This document shows, in pieces, positions 1 through 11,610 of a stretch of DNA of 64,000 nucleotides; position 1 is the first letter of the stretch; the number at the start of each line of letters is the position of its first letter. Position numbers and translations under genes: made by a program. The notes beneath the pieces were generated by a model that was given only the letters and a program-made list of their open reading frames with translations, was not told the DNA's origin and did no database searches. The DNA is taken from NCBI RefSeq assembly GCF_030272615.1, contig NC_081412.1, forward strand, positions 543,384,335 to 543,448,334. Reading direction: 5' to 3'. Origin of the DNA: Cryptomeria japonica. Taxonomy: Eukaryota > Streptophyta > Pinopsida > Cupressales > Cupressaceae.

Positions 1-2
1 AG

Positions 3-620
3 GAAATATCCATACCTATTTTATCAATGGTGAACCCTCCTCTGTGCACTGGAGAAGCATCTCAGGATCCAGTACAGGTTTGTTTGATATGTAAAATTAA
101 TTGTTGTTAACCTACAATACTTATCATTATATTAATTGTATTTAATCTTTGAACATTTTTTGTATAGGTAATAGCGATAATTTCTCCATTGATGGTGAGC
201 CATCCTCAGTCCATTGGAGAAGCATCTCAGGCACAGGGATGTCATTGTTCTCCATATTATAGCTTTTAATTTTTTATGATATAATCATGATAGTACATTG
301 TATTAATTATACATTTAATATACAATATAACCCTTTGCGATATGGCCATAACGTGGATCCATTTAAGTATGTCTTCAAGAAAAATCCTAAGAGTGACAAG
401 GAGAGGAGAGCAAAGACATTAGCTCCTAGATCAGCCAATGAGGTAATCTACATTTCAATTGCAAAGGAATTATAGTTAAATGCATAGTTATGTTGTTAAT
501 TGTGAACTATTTTCTACAAAAGAATTCTAACTTGGCTTTTGAATTGTGGTCTTCCAACCATCTACAGAGCCATGTACTGCATCGAAGAGGCTTGATTTTG
601 ATGATCCACCACAAGTTTAG
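3..620 (+). CDS. 3' end of an unidentified multi-exon gene with a duplicated exon
   Basis: I do not recognise this gene. Four short exons can be proposed: 3-77, 168-236, one ending at 442, and 570-620 with a TAG stop at 618-620. The first two are copies of each other: both follow an AG, both contain the run GGAGAAGCATCTCAG, and they read as peptides sharing PLMV/SMV and GEASQ. The first ends in CAG before GTTTGT, a good donor. The second is followed by GGATGT, so its donor looks lost. The third reads DPFKYVFKKNPKSDKERR and stops at GAG before GTAATC. The last reads PCTASKRLDFDDPPQV. The basic and acidic patches suggest a nuclear protein, but that is a guess. The 5' part lies outside the window. 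Exon limits are by eye. Confidence 0.3.
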
Positions 621-1184
621 GATCATATAGTGTTAGTTTTGGTTATAGAATGACCAATACATGTAGATACATTCTACATTTTTATTGTATATCGATTTGG
701 GCATGGCATATGCCACATTTTTGTAATACTTGTATTGACTTGGTAGACATGCCTTTTTATATATATAAAAATGTCGATATTCAATCTAACAAATGTGTAC
801 TGAGTTCATCATTTTGTATTTGTTGTATTTTTTCATTGTCCTTTTATAAATTTAATTGATCATTTGCCTATGTAATAAACAATATAAATATAAACAACGA
901 AAATATATGATATAAAACAGTGCAATCGTGGAATATGATTTGATAAAATTTTAGAAATGTTGAATTAACCCTACAAAACTCCTTGTATTCAGTTCATTAT
1001 TGTGTATTCATTGTATTTGGTGGCTTCCCTTTTATAAGTTTAAATGAATATTTTCATATGTAATCAACAATATGAATATAAACAAAAAAAATCGACAATA
1101 TGAACATAAACAACAATATGTGTTTGGTGCGAGAGCACCCTCACGCTCGCAAAGGTCAAATTTTGTTCATTGTGTGCACAAACT
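621..1184. other. AT-rich spacer, no gene seen
   Basis: Low-complexity AT-rich sequence. Two related stretches, near 780-900 and 980-1100, share phrases such as the run around TTCATCATTTTGTATT and AATATAAACAA, so it may hold an old short duplication. No convincing coding frame or RNA gene is visible. Confidence 0.4.
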
Positions 1185-2289
1185 GACATCATGAGCACAT
1201 CTAGGTGGGTAGGGTTATGCTAGGAAATCCCTTTTCATGCATCATAAAGTGTCATAATGTCGAGAGTCATACCATACTGGTGCGATCTCTCAAGTGCCCT
1301 GAGTCCAAAAAATTGTAAAAATTTGATGGACTGTTTCTTCAAATCCAAGACACATATGGTCGATACGTTTGAACCCATGGGGTCATGTGAGGCTCGTCTA
1401 CAATGACCTATCTCATTATTTGATGACTTGGAGCCATTTGCAATTGGTATTATTTTTCGCCTGCTGCAAAAACCATTAGTTGCATGCAATGCAAAGTTGC
1501 AAGATTGGCTAGAATTGATTCGGTTTGTCATGTGCACAAACTGATGTCACGAGCATGTCTAGGTGGGTAGTTTTATGCTAGGCATGACCCTCTCATGCAT
1601 CCCAAAGTGCTAGAACGTTGAGAGTCATACCATACCAGTGCAATCTCTCAAAAGCCCTGAGTCCAAAAAATTGTTAAAATTTGACAGACTGTTTCTTCAA
1701 ATCCAAGACACATATGGTCAATTCATTTCAACCCTTGGGATCATGTGATTCTCCTCTACAATGACATATCTTAGTTTTTTACGACTTAGAGCCATTTTCA
1801 ATTGGTAGCATTTTTTTGCCTGCTCCAAAAATCGTTAGTTGCATGCAATGCAAAGTTGCAAGATTGGCTAGAATTGATTTGGTTCATCATGTGCACAAAC
1901 CAACATCATGAGCATGTCTAGGTGGGGAGGTTTACACTATGCATGCCCTTGTCATGCATCCTAAATCATTGGAACATCAAGAGTCATACCATAGCGGGCT
2001 GATCTCTCAAGTGCCATGATTCCAAAAAGTTGTCAAAATTTGACAGACTATTTCTTCCAATCCAGGAAACATATGGTCTATCCGTTTGAACTTGTGGGGT
2101 CATGTGAGGCTCCTCTACAATGGCCTATCTTGATTTTTTATGACTCCGAGCTATTTTCAATTGGTAGCATTTTTTCCCCTATTGCAAAAACCATTAGTTG
2201 CATGCAATGCAAAGTTGCAAGATTGGATAGAATTTATTTGGTTCATAATGTGCATAAAATGACATCACAAGCATGTTCAGGTGGGTAGG
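1185..2289. repeat. Satellite array, about 358-bp monomer (left part)
   Basis: About three head-to-tail units. The phrase CTAGGTGGGTAGG recurs near 1201, 1559, 1918 and 2277, a period of roughly 358 bp. Each unit also contains a CATGCATCC region, a GTCCAAAAAATTG region, CACATATGGTC, and GTTGCATGCAATGCAAAG. Copies differ by scattered substitutions. The last unit stops at 2289, where a retrotransposon begins, and the array resumes at 16200. Short ORFs inside are not maintained between copies. Confidence 0.9.
2285..2289. repeat. Target-site duplication, left (GTAGG)
   Basis: The five bases before the first LTR are GTAGG, matching 16200-16204 directly after the last LTR. Both lie at the same point of the satellite monomer, so the whole block between them entered as one insertion or was built from one. 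Confidence 0.85.
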
Positions 2290-3886
2290 TGATGGGATGG
2301 GGTTTAGGATAGACTAGCCTAGTCTATGCTCTTAGATCCTTCCCTTGGATCACCTGGTGTTCTCTTCATACCCTAGGGTCTCTAGGACTTCCCTTGCTTG
2401 ATAAATCCCCTGACCTTACCTAATCCACCCACCAATGAGTTGCAATGCTGCTCCTAAGGTCTCACCTACTCATGAGACTCAAAACCTCTTACTATGGCTA
2501 ATAAGGGCTTGGCTTGCTCCACACCTTCCTAGGTCTTAGCAAGGTTATATCAGGTCTAATTCATGGTCTTTCCACCCATTCATGTACCCCCAAGAAGTTG
2601 CAACCTTCATCGCTCTTACAAATTCCACCATTTTGCTCATTTCCTACAAAATAGGGCTACAAGGAAGAGCCCAAATTACACTCCCAACCCAGACTTTTAG
2701 GGCTCTCTCTTACAAATGATGCAAAAACCACCCAAGCTCCCAAAATGGACTACCATTCATTTGGCAAGGGCTCAAGGATTTTCCTAGTTTTGGGCCTCCA
2801 AGTGGTCATATAGTGCCTTGGGCGAATTTTGGGGTTTTTAGGGGTTTTTGTGAGGGTTTTATGGTCTGCCTCGGTCACACTGAATGTTTTGAGTTTTGGC
2901 CACCTTTTTTGGATTGGTGGAGGCTCCCCCTTCACACCAGTGGTTTTTCACACACTCCTCTACACCTCCTCCAAAGGGTGCACTCTCCTCTGACCAACCT
3001 TTCTCTCCAAGACCTCTACACCAGCAACCATTCCTAATCGGGCACTGTCCAGTCTCGCCTAGGAATGGGGCTTCAAATGGCTTCCTTGCATTTTCAAGGG
3101 CCCTGCTTGCATTGAACTATAATACAAGGTCTGCACTCTCATTTCCCATGGTTTCATCGTGGTTCCACAATGGTGAATGGATTTATGCATCCATTTACAC
3201 AAACCAGTCCAAAACTGGACAGAGGGAAGACAATTAACAAAATATTTACAAAAGCACTTCACCAGCAAACCAAAACCTAATCTAAGTGCTTAAAATGAAA
3301 TTATTTACACCATGGAAGACACTCCACATAGTTTTACATGCAAATCAATCCATTAACTTGCTCGGTTGCTTCATTCAAACTGACTAGTAACCAACAAACA
3401 GTCATAGTCAATCTTTTCTTACTTGGGTCGTACAATGTCTGACATCCAACCCATTCCATTAGGGTTTGAAACTAATTATACCACCCTCTTCTTATTTTGT
3501 TTTCCCACACTAGGGTTTTCCACGGTAACCTAAAGTTTTTGACTCCATGGTGGAAAAGTTGCTTGACAACTTTTAAAAGTTGTCATGCAACTTTTGCAAC
3601 TTTTGAGCAACTTTCCCAATGTTCTTTTCTTGACTCCTAGACCCACATTGGGCCAACCTAAGGACACCACCATGCTATGAAGGACCCCTAAATAATTCAA
3701 ATGCACACATACCCTCTATTTTCAAGAAATCCTCAAATTTGACTCATGACCCTAAGACCTCAACTAGGACCCTAACTAGGACCAATGAGCACATGGCTCT
3801 TATTGTATGTACAATGGATTCATAAAGAAGCAAGAAGACAATAAAAAAAAAATAGTGGGAGCCCTTTGAAGGGTGCTCCTGCACCA
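2290..3886 (-). repeat. LTR 1 (3' LTR of interior A)
   Basis: 1597 bp, TG...CA ends. It serves as the 3' LTR of interior A, since the pyrimidine-rich strand of the polypurine tract follows at 3887-3900. A perfect 20-bp palindrome, GACAACTTTTAAAAGTTGTC, lies at 3565-3584, followed by short repeats of CAACTTTTG. Small ORFs here recur in the other LTRs but change length and frame between copies, so I treat them as chance. Confidence 0.9.
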
Positions 3887-3908
3887 TACTCCCCCTCTCC
3901 ACACAACT

Positions 3909-5118
3909 AAGAAATAGAAGAAGAGATGAGAGTCAGGTCTATGCCAAGTGTCTTGAACTTGCTCTCCTCCACCCAAGTAGCTTCAGATACTAGTTGGCCT
4001 ACCCATTTCAACAAGTGCTCCATGTAGACCTGATGTCTAGTGGACTTCTTCACCCTTGACTCCAAGATCTACTCTGCTATAGGCAGCTTCACTTGTGGTA
4101 AGGCATTCACATCCAAGTCTTGGATTACCTTGGCTTGGTTCTTAGTCTGTCCTTCTATCTCACCCTTGTACATGATCAGATCAACAACATTGAAGACTAG
4201 TGAAATGGCTAAGTTTGGAGGAAGATCAACCTTATAGGCATTCTCACCATATTTTTCTAGAATTCTACAAGGTCCTACCCTCTTCATTTGCATTTTGGTA
4301 GGCCTCCCAATTTGCATCCTAGCTTTTCTCAAATGGACCATCACATGGTCACCCACCTTGACCTAAACCGCTCTCCTTTTCTCATCCATTTTGGCCTTCA
4401 GTTTTTGAGTGGATTCAAGGATGGCCTTCTTAACCCGTTCTTGGACTTCCTTCATGTTTTGAGTAAAGTCCTCTGCTTGCCCACTCTTCATCTCCAAAGT
4501 ACCAAGGTCTCTCAATTCACATAATACCCTTGAATGTCGGCCATACACAACCTCAAAAGGACTTCTACCAGTGGTCCTATTCACACTGTCATTATATGCA
4601 TACTCTACTTGAGGAACGATTAAGTCCCATGTCTGCCCATACTCCTTAGTTAGACACCTCAACAAGTTGCCTAACACCCTATTGATGACTTCAGTTTGAC
4701 CATCTGTTTGTGGATGGTAAGCTGAGCTAAATGACAAGTTAGTTCCTAGTCTCCTCCATAATGTTTGCCAAAAATGGCCCATGAACTTGTTGTCCCTATC
4801 TGAAACAATGCTTAAAGGGATTCCATGAATCCTAACAATCTCCTTAAAGAAAATATGTGCAACATAGCTAGCATCATGTGTAGTTTTGCATGGAATGAAA
4901 TGGCTCATCTTGGAAAATCTATCTACTACCACATAGATGTTGTCCATACCTTTCTTTGTCTTGGGAATTCCTACTACAAAGTCCATGCTTATGCATTCAC
5001 AAGGTCTATTAGGGACCGGAAATGGTTGATAGAGACCAGCATTGCTTGATCCTCGTTTTGCTCTTTGGCATACACCACATTGTTCTACATATCTTTTCAC
5101 ATCTCTTGGCAACTTTGG
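3909..5118 (-). pseudogene. Integrase and chromodomain-like tail, interior A (decayed)
   Basis: Integrase inserts the element's cDNA into chromosomes. The longest open stretch, 4363-5112, begins just after the zinc-finger region (CQRAKRG), then shows the catalytic core: MDFVVG for the first acidic residue, VSDRDNKF for the second, and [13 protein letters not shown] containing the glutamate. It runs on through YNDSVNRTTGRSPFEVVYG, typical of gypsy integrases. A stop at 4361 separates it from MGDHVMVHLRKARM and GPCRILEKYGENAYKVDLP (4069-4356). The last part matches the chromodomain-like tail that is clearer in interior B. Several stops and at least one frame change make it non-functional. Confidence 0.9.
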
Positions 5119-6933
5119 CTAATAGTAGTACCTTTGTACTAAATCCAAGGTTTTGTTGACTCCAAAGTGTCCGCTTAAACTGCCATTGTGTTTCTCTTGG
5201 AGGAGGTTCTCCCTCATGGATCCTCTTGGTGCACACAACTGGTTACCTTTGAACAAGAGACCATTTTGGAGAGTGTGATCTGCATACTCACCATGGAAAT
5301 GGTTCTTAAACTCCTTGCAAACCTTGTAAGTTGATGACAATTCTTCATCTCCTTCATAAAGGTCCTTGAAACCTTCTATTCCTATGCTCTGGAACTGTAA
5401 CTCTTGAACTGTCAACAACTTCCTGCTTAATGCATCTACCACCATGTTGAGTTGCCCCTTCTTATGCCTGATGGTGAAGGTGAAGGATTGGAGGTATTCC
5501 GTCCATTTCAAGTGCCTATTGCTTAGCTTCTCTTGTGTGTTAATATAGCTCAATACCTGGTTATCTGTGAACACCACAAATTCCTTTGGGAGTAGGTAAT
5601 GCCTCCATTTCTTTAGAGGTTGAACCAATGCATATAGCTCAAGATCATAGGTTGAGTACTTCTTCATTGCTTCATTAAGCTTCTCACTGAAAAATGCCAT
5701 AGGTCTTCCCTCTTGACTCAATACACCCCCTACTGTAGTTCCACTTGCATCACACACCAATGTGAATAGCTTGTCAAAAGTAGGTAGGAGTAGGATAGGT
5801 TTTGTGGCTACTTCTTGCTGCAATAATTGAAATTCTTTGTTAGCCTGCTCAATCCATTTAAACTTAGTTTTAAGGCCTCCTTTAATGGTGTGAAGGAATT
5901 GTGAACATATGCCACTAAAGTTCCTCACAAACTTTCTATAGAATTGAGCTAATCCTTGTAAACTCCTAACTTCAGTCCTTGTTCTAGGTGCAGGCCAATT
6001 CAAGATTGCCTCCACTTTGCTTGGATCCATCTTCAAGTTTCCTTTAGACACCACAAATCCTAACAAGACCAAATCTTGCTTCAAGAAATCACACTTCTCT
6101 AGGTTGAAGGATAACTTCTCCTAATGCAACCGCTCTAAGACTAACCTCAAATGCTCAAGGTGCTCCTCTTTGCTTCTACTATAGATGAGAATGTCATCTA
6201 GGTACACCACCACAAACCTTCCTGTGAAGTCTTTCAACACCTCATTCATCAACCTCATGAAGGTTCTTGGAGCATTGGTGAGTCCTAATGGCATCACAAA
6301 CCATTCATACAATACCTCTGTGGTCTTGAAAGCAGTCTTCCACTCATCACCCTCCTCGATTCTAATCTAGTGATAACCACTTTTATGGTCTAGCTTGGTA
6401 AAATACATGGAACCTCCTAAACAGTCCATTAGATCTTCTATTCTAGGAATAGGAAATCTATACCTTATGGTGATCCTATTGATTTCCCTTGAGTCAGTGC
6501 AAAGTCTCCACTTGCCTCCTTTCTTTGATGCTAGCACTATCGGGACTGCACATGGGCTAATGATCTTCTTAATCAGTCCTTGCTCCAATAACTCTTGCAC
6601 TTGCCTTGCTACCTCCTTGTTTTGATCAGGTGTGAGCTTGTTTGCAGCTTTGTTAGGTAGGGATGCTCTGGGAACAAAGTCTATTTGATGGCTTATAGAC
6701 CTTCTTGGTGGGAGAGTTGCAGGTGCGCCATCACTTACTATGTCCTCATACTCTTGCAACATTTGTTTGACCTCCTTAGGTACCTCTATCTGCAACTTAT
6801 CTTCTTCCTCCTTAGGCTTCACAAAGATGCCATAGTTCACTATCTCCCTCTCATGTAGCAATTTTAGAAACTCTTTACCAGTAGCCAATAAAACACTAGG
6901 TGTCTTTGAAGTTCCTTCTTCATTCTCTATCAA
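5119..6933 (-). pseudogene. Reverse transcriptase and RNase H, interior A (decayed)
   Basis: These domains copy the element's RNA into DNA and remove the RNA strand. The segment 6367-6933 holds the N-terminal RT part (WRLCTDSREINRIT, then MYFTKLDHKSGYH, with the first catalytic aspartate kept). The segment 6121-6312 holds [11 protein letters not shown], the catalytic aspartate pair. The segment 5119-6084 continues through the thumb ([17 protein letters not shown]), RNase H (CDASGTTVGGVLSQ, FTDNQVLSYI) and the integrase zinc-finger start (HNGSLSGHFGVNKTLDLVQ). Stops at about 6366, 6313 and 6087 break the frame. The RNase H is longer and more complete than in interior B. Confidence 0.92.
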
Positions 6934-7383
6934 AGACTAAATCTTAAAAGTTTTGTTGTCCTTCTTGAAGGAAATGGAGTTCTTCTCTCCATCATAGATC
7001 ACCTTCCTATCAAATTGCCAGGGTCTACCTAGTAATAGATGACAAGCATCCATGGGCAACACATCACAAAGGATCTTATCCTAGTATCTTCCAATAGAAA
7101 GCTCTACCCAAGTCTGTTCATTGACAAGCACACTTTGTCCTTTGTTCAACCAAGTCACCTTGTAAGAGCTAGTGTGGGGTATTCTTGTGAGTTTCAACTT
7201 CCTAACTGCCTCTTCTGATATGATGTTGTCAGTTGAGCCTGAATCAACTATCACCTTGCACTTTTTACCAAGAACTTTGCATCTCACCCTAAACAATGCT
7301 CTCCTATGTTTGGGTTCCTGCTTAACCGGTTGTCTGATCAAAATCCTATTAAACATCATATTCTCACCAATTTCTGATTCAAT
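6934..7383 (-). pseudogene. Aspartic protease region, interior A
   Basis: Retroviral-type aspartic protease that would cut the gag-pol polyprotein. The stretch 7081-7359 reads HRRALFRVRCKVLGKK and then IVDSGSTDNIIS, where DSG is the active-site triad. Downstream, outside that open stretch, the copy of interior B shows LLLGRPWQFDR, the second conserved protease motif. The same bases are present here near 7010-7040, but a stop at 7081 (TAG where B has a sense codon) comes before it. The chain continues towards RT without a separate start. Confidence 0.85.
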
Positions 7384-8528
7384 CTAGTCCACATCCAGTG
7401 TTTTGTTGCTTGATGAATCTTCATGAGCATAAGCAACCCTCTTCCCATGGTTTGATGAGGTAGGCTTGTTAGGACATCTATATGTCGGGTGTCCCAATTG
7501 TCCACAGTTGTAACACTTCATAGTTGCAAAGTATGAGTTACCTTTGCCGATACCTCTACCCCTACTTGGACCACCTTGTGAACCTCTTCCTCTAGAATGG
7601 CCCCCTCTAAGATTGGCTTCACTACTATGCTCAGTCAACTTGCCTTCTCCTAGCTTCCTTGGCTAATTTGCCTTTCCTTGGTAACTACCTCGGTGATTCA
7701 TTTGTTCTCTACCTCTACCTTTAGACCTATTATTAGAGTCTCCTTTTCTCTTGTTCCTCTCTTCCACCTTGACAGCAAGCTGATGACATTTTTGGACTGT
7801 GGTTGGATTCCATAGGCTTATCTCCTCTTGAATATTCCACTTTAGGCCACTTAGATACCTAGCCACCTTGATAGATTCATCTTCTTGGGCTTTGGATCTA
7901 AGACAAAGTTTTTGAAATTCTTTGGTGTAGGAGGTCACATCAAGGTCTTTTTTCTTCAATCCCTATCTCTTCTTATGAATTTGGACTTCATAATCCTCTG
8001 GCAAGTAGTTCTCATTGATCTTACTCAGCATGGCCTTTGAATTGGCAATAGGTAGCTTCCCTATGCTAACTCTTTCTTCTTGTAGATACTTCCACCATGT
8101 CAAAGTTTCTCCCCTTAGTCTTGATTTGGCAACCTTAACCTTTTGAGCCTTTGTCACTCCCACACACTCAAAGTGGTTTTCCATACCCTCAATCCATTCC
8201 ATGACAATGTCAATGTCCATACTTCCACTTAAATGTGGCAAAACTTCAAAAGTTTTAGTATTCAAAGCCTTGATTCCTCATTGAGCAAGGGATCTGGTTC
8301 AGGTATGATTTCATCAAAGGCTATAGTTTTCTTTCCTTTATCTTTGGTGTGTTCACCCCAAGGTCCTAATGTCCTTTGATCCACCACTTCTTGCAGTTTA
8401 TCCCTTATCTCATTCATAGCTTCTTCAAGGAGTCTATTCTTCTCCTTCTGCTCTTCTACCTCCCTAGCCAATTTTGCATTAGTGACCATCCTACTCTCCC
8501 CTACTGAGTCACCATTATATAGAGACAT
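7384..8528 (-). pseudogene. gag, interior A (decayed)
   Basis: Capsid/nucleocapsid protein. It is split into three open stretches (8262-8528, 7963-8265, 7663-7959) and a zinc-knuckle end (7384-7638). The N-terminal part is a coiled-coil-like run rich in E and K (EVEEQKEKNRLLEEAMNE). The capsid part carries LRGETLTWWKYLQEE and the nucleocapsid CYNCGQLGHPTYRC, a CX2CX4HX4C knuckle preceded by RG repeats. Interior B retains one uninterrupted 376-codon frame over the same region, and comparison shows about three stops or indels here. Relative to B, a short segment is missing near 8275, where the LNEE and SRL reading ends. Confidence 0.88.
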
Positions 8529-8553
8529 ACATAGTCAAACAAATATTTAACGT

Positions 8554-8565
8554 GCTCTGATACCA
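8554..8565 (-). other. Primer-binding site, interior A (tRNA-Met type)
   Basis: Read on the - strand it is TGGTATCAGAGC, the plant initiator tRNA-Met complement used by many LTR retrotransposons, three bases from the end of LTR 2. It fixes LTR 2 as the 5' LTR of interior A. Confidence 0.9.
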
Positions 8566-8568
8566 ATT

Positions 8569-10158
8569 TGATGGGAATGGGGTTTAGGATAGACTAGCCT
8601 AGTTTATGCTCTTGGATCCTTCCCTTGGATCACCTGGTGTTCTCTTCACACCCTAGGGTCTCTAGGACTTCCCTCCCTTGATAAATCCCTTGACCTTTCC
8701 TAATCCACCCACCAATGAGTTGCAATGCTACTCCTAAGGTCTCACCTACTCATGAGACTCAAAACCCCTTACTATGGTTAATAAGGGCTTGGCTTGCTCC
8801 ACACCTTCCTATGTCTTAGCAAGGTTATATTAGGTCTAATTCATGGTCTTCCCACCCATTAATGTGCCCTCAAGAAGTTTCAACCTTCATCCCTCCTATC
8901 AATTCCACCATTTTGCTCATTTCCTAAAAAATAGGGCTACAAGGAAGAGCCCCTATTAGGCCTCCAACCCGAACTTTTAGGGCTCTCTCTTGCAAATGAT
9001 GAACAAACCAACCAAGCTCCCAAAATGGACTACCATTCATTTGGAAAGGGCTCAATTATTTTCCTAGTTTTGGGCCTCCAAGTGGTCATATAGTGCCTTG
9101 GGTGAATTTTGGGGTTTTTAGGGGTTTTTTTGAGGATTTTATGGTCTGCCTGGGTCACATTGAATGTTTTGAGTTTTGGCCACCTTGTTTGGATTGGTGG
9201 AGGCTCCTCCTTCACACCAGTGGTTCTCCACACACTCCTCTATACCGCCTACAAAGGGTGCACTCTCCTCTAACCAACCTTCATCTCCAAGACCTCTGCA
9301 CCAGCAACCATTCCTAACCAGGCACTGTCCAGTCTCGCCTAAGAATGGGTCTTCAAATGGCTTCCTTGCATTTTCAAGGGCCCTTCTTGAATTTAACTAT
9401 AATAAAAGGTCTACACTCTCATTCCGCATGGTTTCATGGTGGTTCCACAATGGGGAATGGAGTTATGCATCCATTTACACAAACCAGTCCAAAACTGGAC
9501 AGAGAGAAGACAATTAACAAAATATTTACAAAAACACTTCACCAGCAAACCAAAACCTAATCTAAGTGCTCAAAATGAAATCATTTAAACCATGTAAGAC
9601 ACTCCACATAGTTTTACATCCAAATCAATCCATTAACTTTCTCGGTTGCTTCATTCAAACTGACTGGTAACCAACAAACAGTCAAAGTCAAGCTTTTCTT
9701 AGTTGGGTCCTACAATGTCTGGCATCCAATCCATTCAATTAGGGTTTGTAGCTACTTATACCACCATCTCCTCAGTCTATGTGCCCATACTAGGGTTGTC
9801 CACACTAACCTAAAGTTTTTGACTCCATGGTGGAAAAGTTGCTTGACAACTTTTAAAAGTTGTCATGCAACTTTTGAGCAACTTTCCCAATGTTGCTTTT
9901 CTTGACTCCTAGACGCACATTGGGCCAACCTAAGGACACCACCATTCTTTGAAGGATCCCTATACAATTCAAATGCACACATACCCTCTATTTACAATAA
10001 ATCCTCAAATTTGACTCATGACCCTAAGACCTCAACTAGGACCCTAACTAGGACCAATGAGCACATGGCTCTTATTGTATGTATAATGGCTTCATAAAGA
10101 AGCAAGAAGACAATCAAAAAAAAATGGTGGGTGCCCTTTGAAGGGTGCTCCTACACCA
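8569..10158 (-). repeat. LTR 2 (shared middle LTR)
   Basis: 1590 bp, beginning TGATGGGAATGG and ending CTACACCA. It serves as 5' LTR of interior A and 3' LTR of interior B (polypurine tract complement at 10159-10172). The 20-bp palindrome seen in LTR 1 is intact at 9845-9864, and the following CAACTTTTG repeat is one unit shorter than in LTR 1. Confidence 0.9.
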
Positions 10159-10178
10159 TACTCCCCCTCTACACACAA

Positions 10179-11610
10179 CTAATAAATATAAGAAGAGATG
10201 AGATTCGGGTCTATGCCAAGTGTCTTGAACTTTCTCTCCTCCACCCAAGTAGCTTCAGATGCTAGTTGGCTTGCCCATTTCACCAAGTGCTCCATGTTGA
10301 CTTGATGTCTAGTAGACTTCTTCACCCTTGACTCCAAGATCTCCTCTGCTACAGGCAGCTTCACTTGTGGTAAGGCATTCACATCCAAGTCTTGGAGTAC
10401 ATTGGCTTGGTTCTTAGTTTGTCCTCCTATCTCACCCTTGTACATGATCAGATCAGCAACATTGAAGACTGGTGAAATGGCTAAGTCTGGAGGAAGATCA
10501 ACCTTATAGGCATTCTCACCATATTTTGCTAGAATTCTACAAGGTCCTACCCTGTTCATTTGCAGTTGGTAGGCCTGCCACTTTGCATCCTAGCTTTGCT
10601 CAAATGGACCATCACATGGTCACCCACCTTGAACTAAACCTCTCTCCTTTTCTCATCCATTTTGGCCTTTAGTTTTTGAGTGGATTCAAGGATGGCCTTC
10701 TGAACCTACTCTTGGACTTCGTTGATGATTTGAGTGAAGTCCTCTGCTTGCCCACTCTTCATCTCCAAAGTACCAAGGTCTCTCAACTCACATACTCCCC
10801 TTGGATGTCAACCATATAGAACCTCAAAAGGACTTCTACTAGTGGTCCTATTCACACTATCATTATATGCATACTCTACTTGAGGAATGATTTAGTCCCA
10901 TGTCTGCCCATACTCCTTAGTTAGACACATCAACAAGTTTCCTAACACCCTATTGATGACTTCAATTTGACCATCTATTTGTGGTCCCATGTCTACCCAT
11001 ACTCCTTAGTTAGACACCTCAACAAGTTGCCTAACACCCTATTGATGACTTCAGTTTGACCATCTGTTTGTGGATGGTAAGTTGAGCTAAATGACAAGTT
11101 AGTTCCTAGTCTCCTCCATAATGTTTGCCAAAAATGGCCCATGAACTTGTTGTCCCTGTCTGAAACAATGTTTAAAGGGAGTCCATGGATCCTAACAATC
11201 TCTCTAAAGAAAAGATGTGCAACATAGCTGGAATCATGTGTAGTTTTGCATGGAATGAAATGACTCATCTTGGAAAATCTATCTACTACCACATAGATGT
11301 TATCCATACCTGTCATTGTCTTGGGAAGTCCTACTACAAAGTCCATGGTTATGCATTCTCAAGGTCTATTAGGGACCGGCAATGGTTGATAGAGACCAGC
11401 ATTGCTTGATCCTCCTTTTGCTCTTTGACATAAACCACATTGTTCTACATATCTTTTCACATCTCTTGGCAACTTTGGCCAATAGTAGTACCTCTGTACT
11501 AAATCCAAGGTTTTGTTGACTCCAAAGTGTCCACTTAAACTGCCATTATGTTTCTCTTGGATAAGGTTTTCCCTCATGGATCCTCTTGGTACACACAACT
11601 GGTTACCTTT
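10179..11610 (-). pseudogene. Integrase and chromodomain-like tail, interior B (decayed)
   Basis: The core part (10993-11346) shows [17 protein letters not shown] and [13 protein letters not shown], so all three acidic positions survive. Its zinc-finger start lies in the stretch 11359-11880 (CGLCQRAKGG). An 89-bp tandem duplication at 10896-11073 then shifts the frame. The C-terminal end (10179-10559) is the clearest chromodomain-like tail in the window: EEILESRVKKSTRHQVN, MEHLVKWASQLASEATW. This resembles the 'xEILxxR...LVKWxG...ATWE' pattern of chromoviruses. The family assignment is knowledge-based; the domain reading is by eye. Confidence 0.88.
10896..11073. repeat. 89-bp tandem duplication inside integrase B
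   Basis: TCCCATGTCT... at 10896 restarts at 10985, and both units run through the sequence coding [13 protein letters not shown]-type residues. The units differ at several bases, so the duplication is not recent or was later mutated. 89 is not divisible by 3, so it breaks the frame. Interior A has one unit. Confidence 0.9.

Noticed and set aside
2813-3268. Open frames that recur at 9030-9560 and 15100-15600
   Set aside because: These lie in the three LTRs; they recur because the LTRs are copies, and their starts, ends and frames differ between copies.
4825-5049. Plus-strand open frames across the integrase and RT regions (also 11185-11409, 12998-13219 and others)
   Set aside because: Shadows of the - strand pol frames, with no recognisable protein content.
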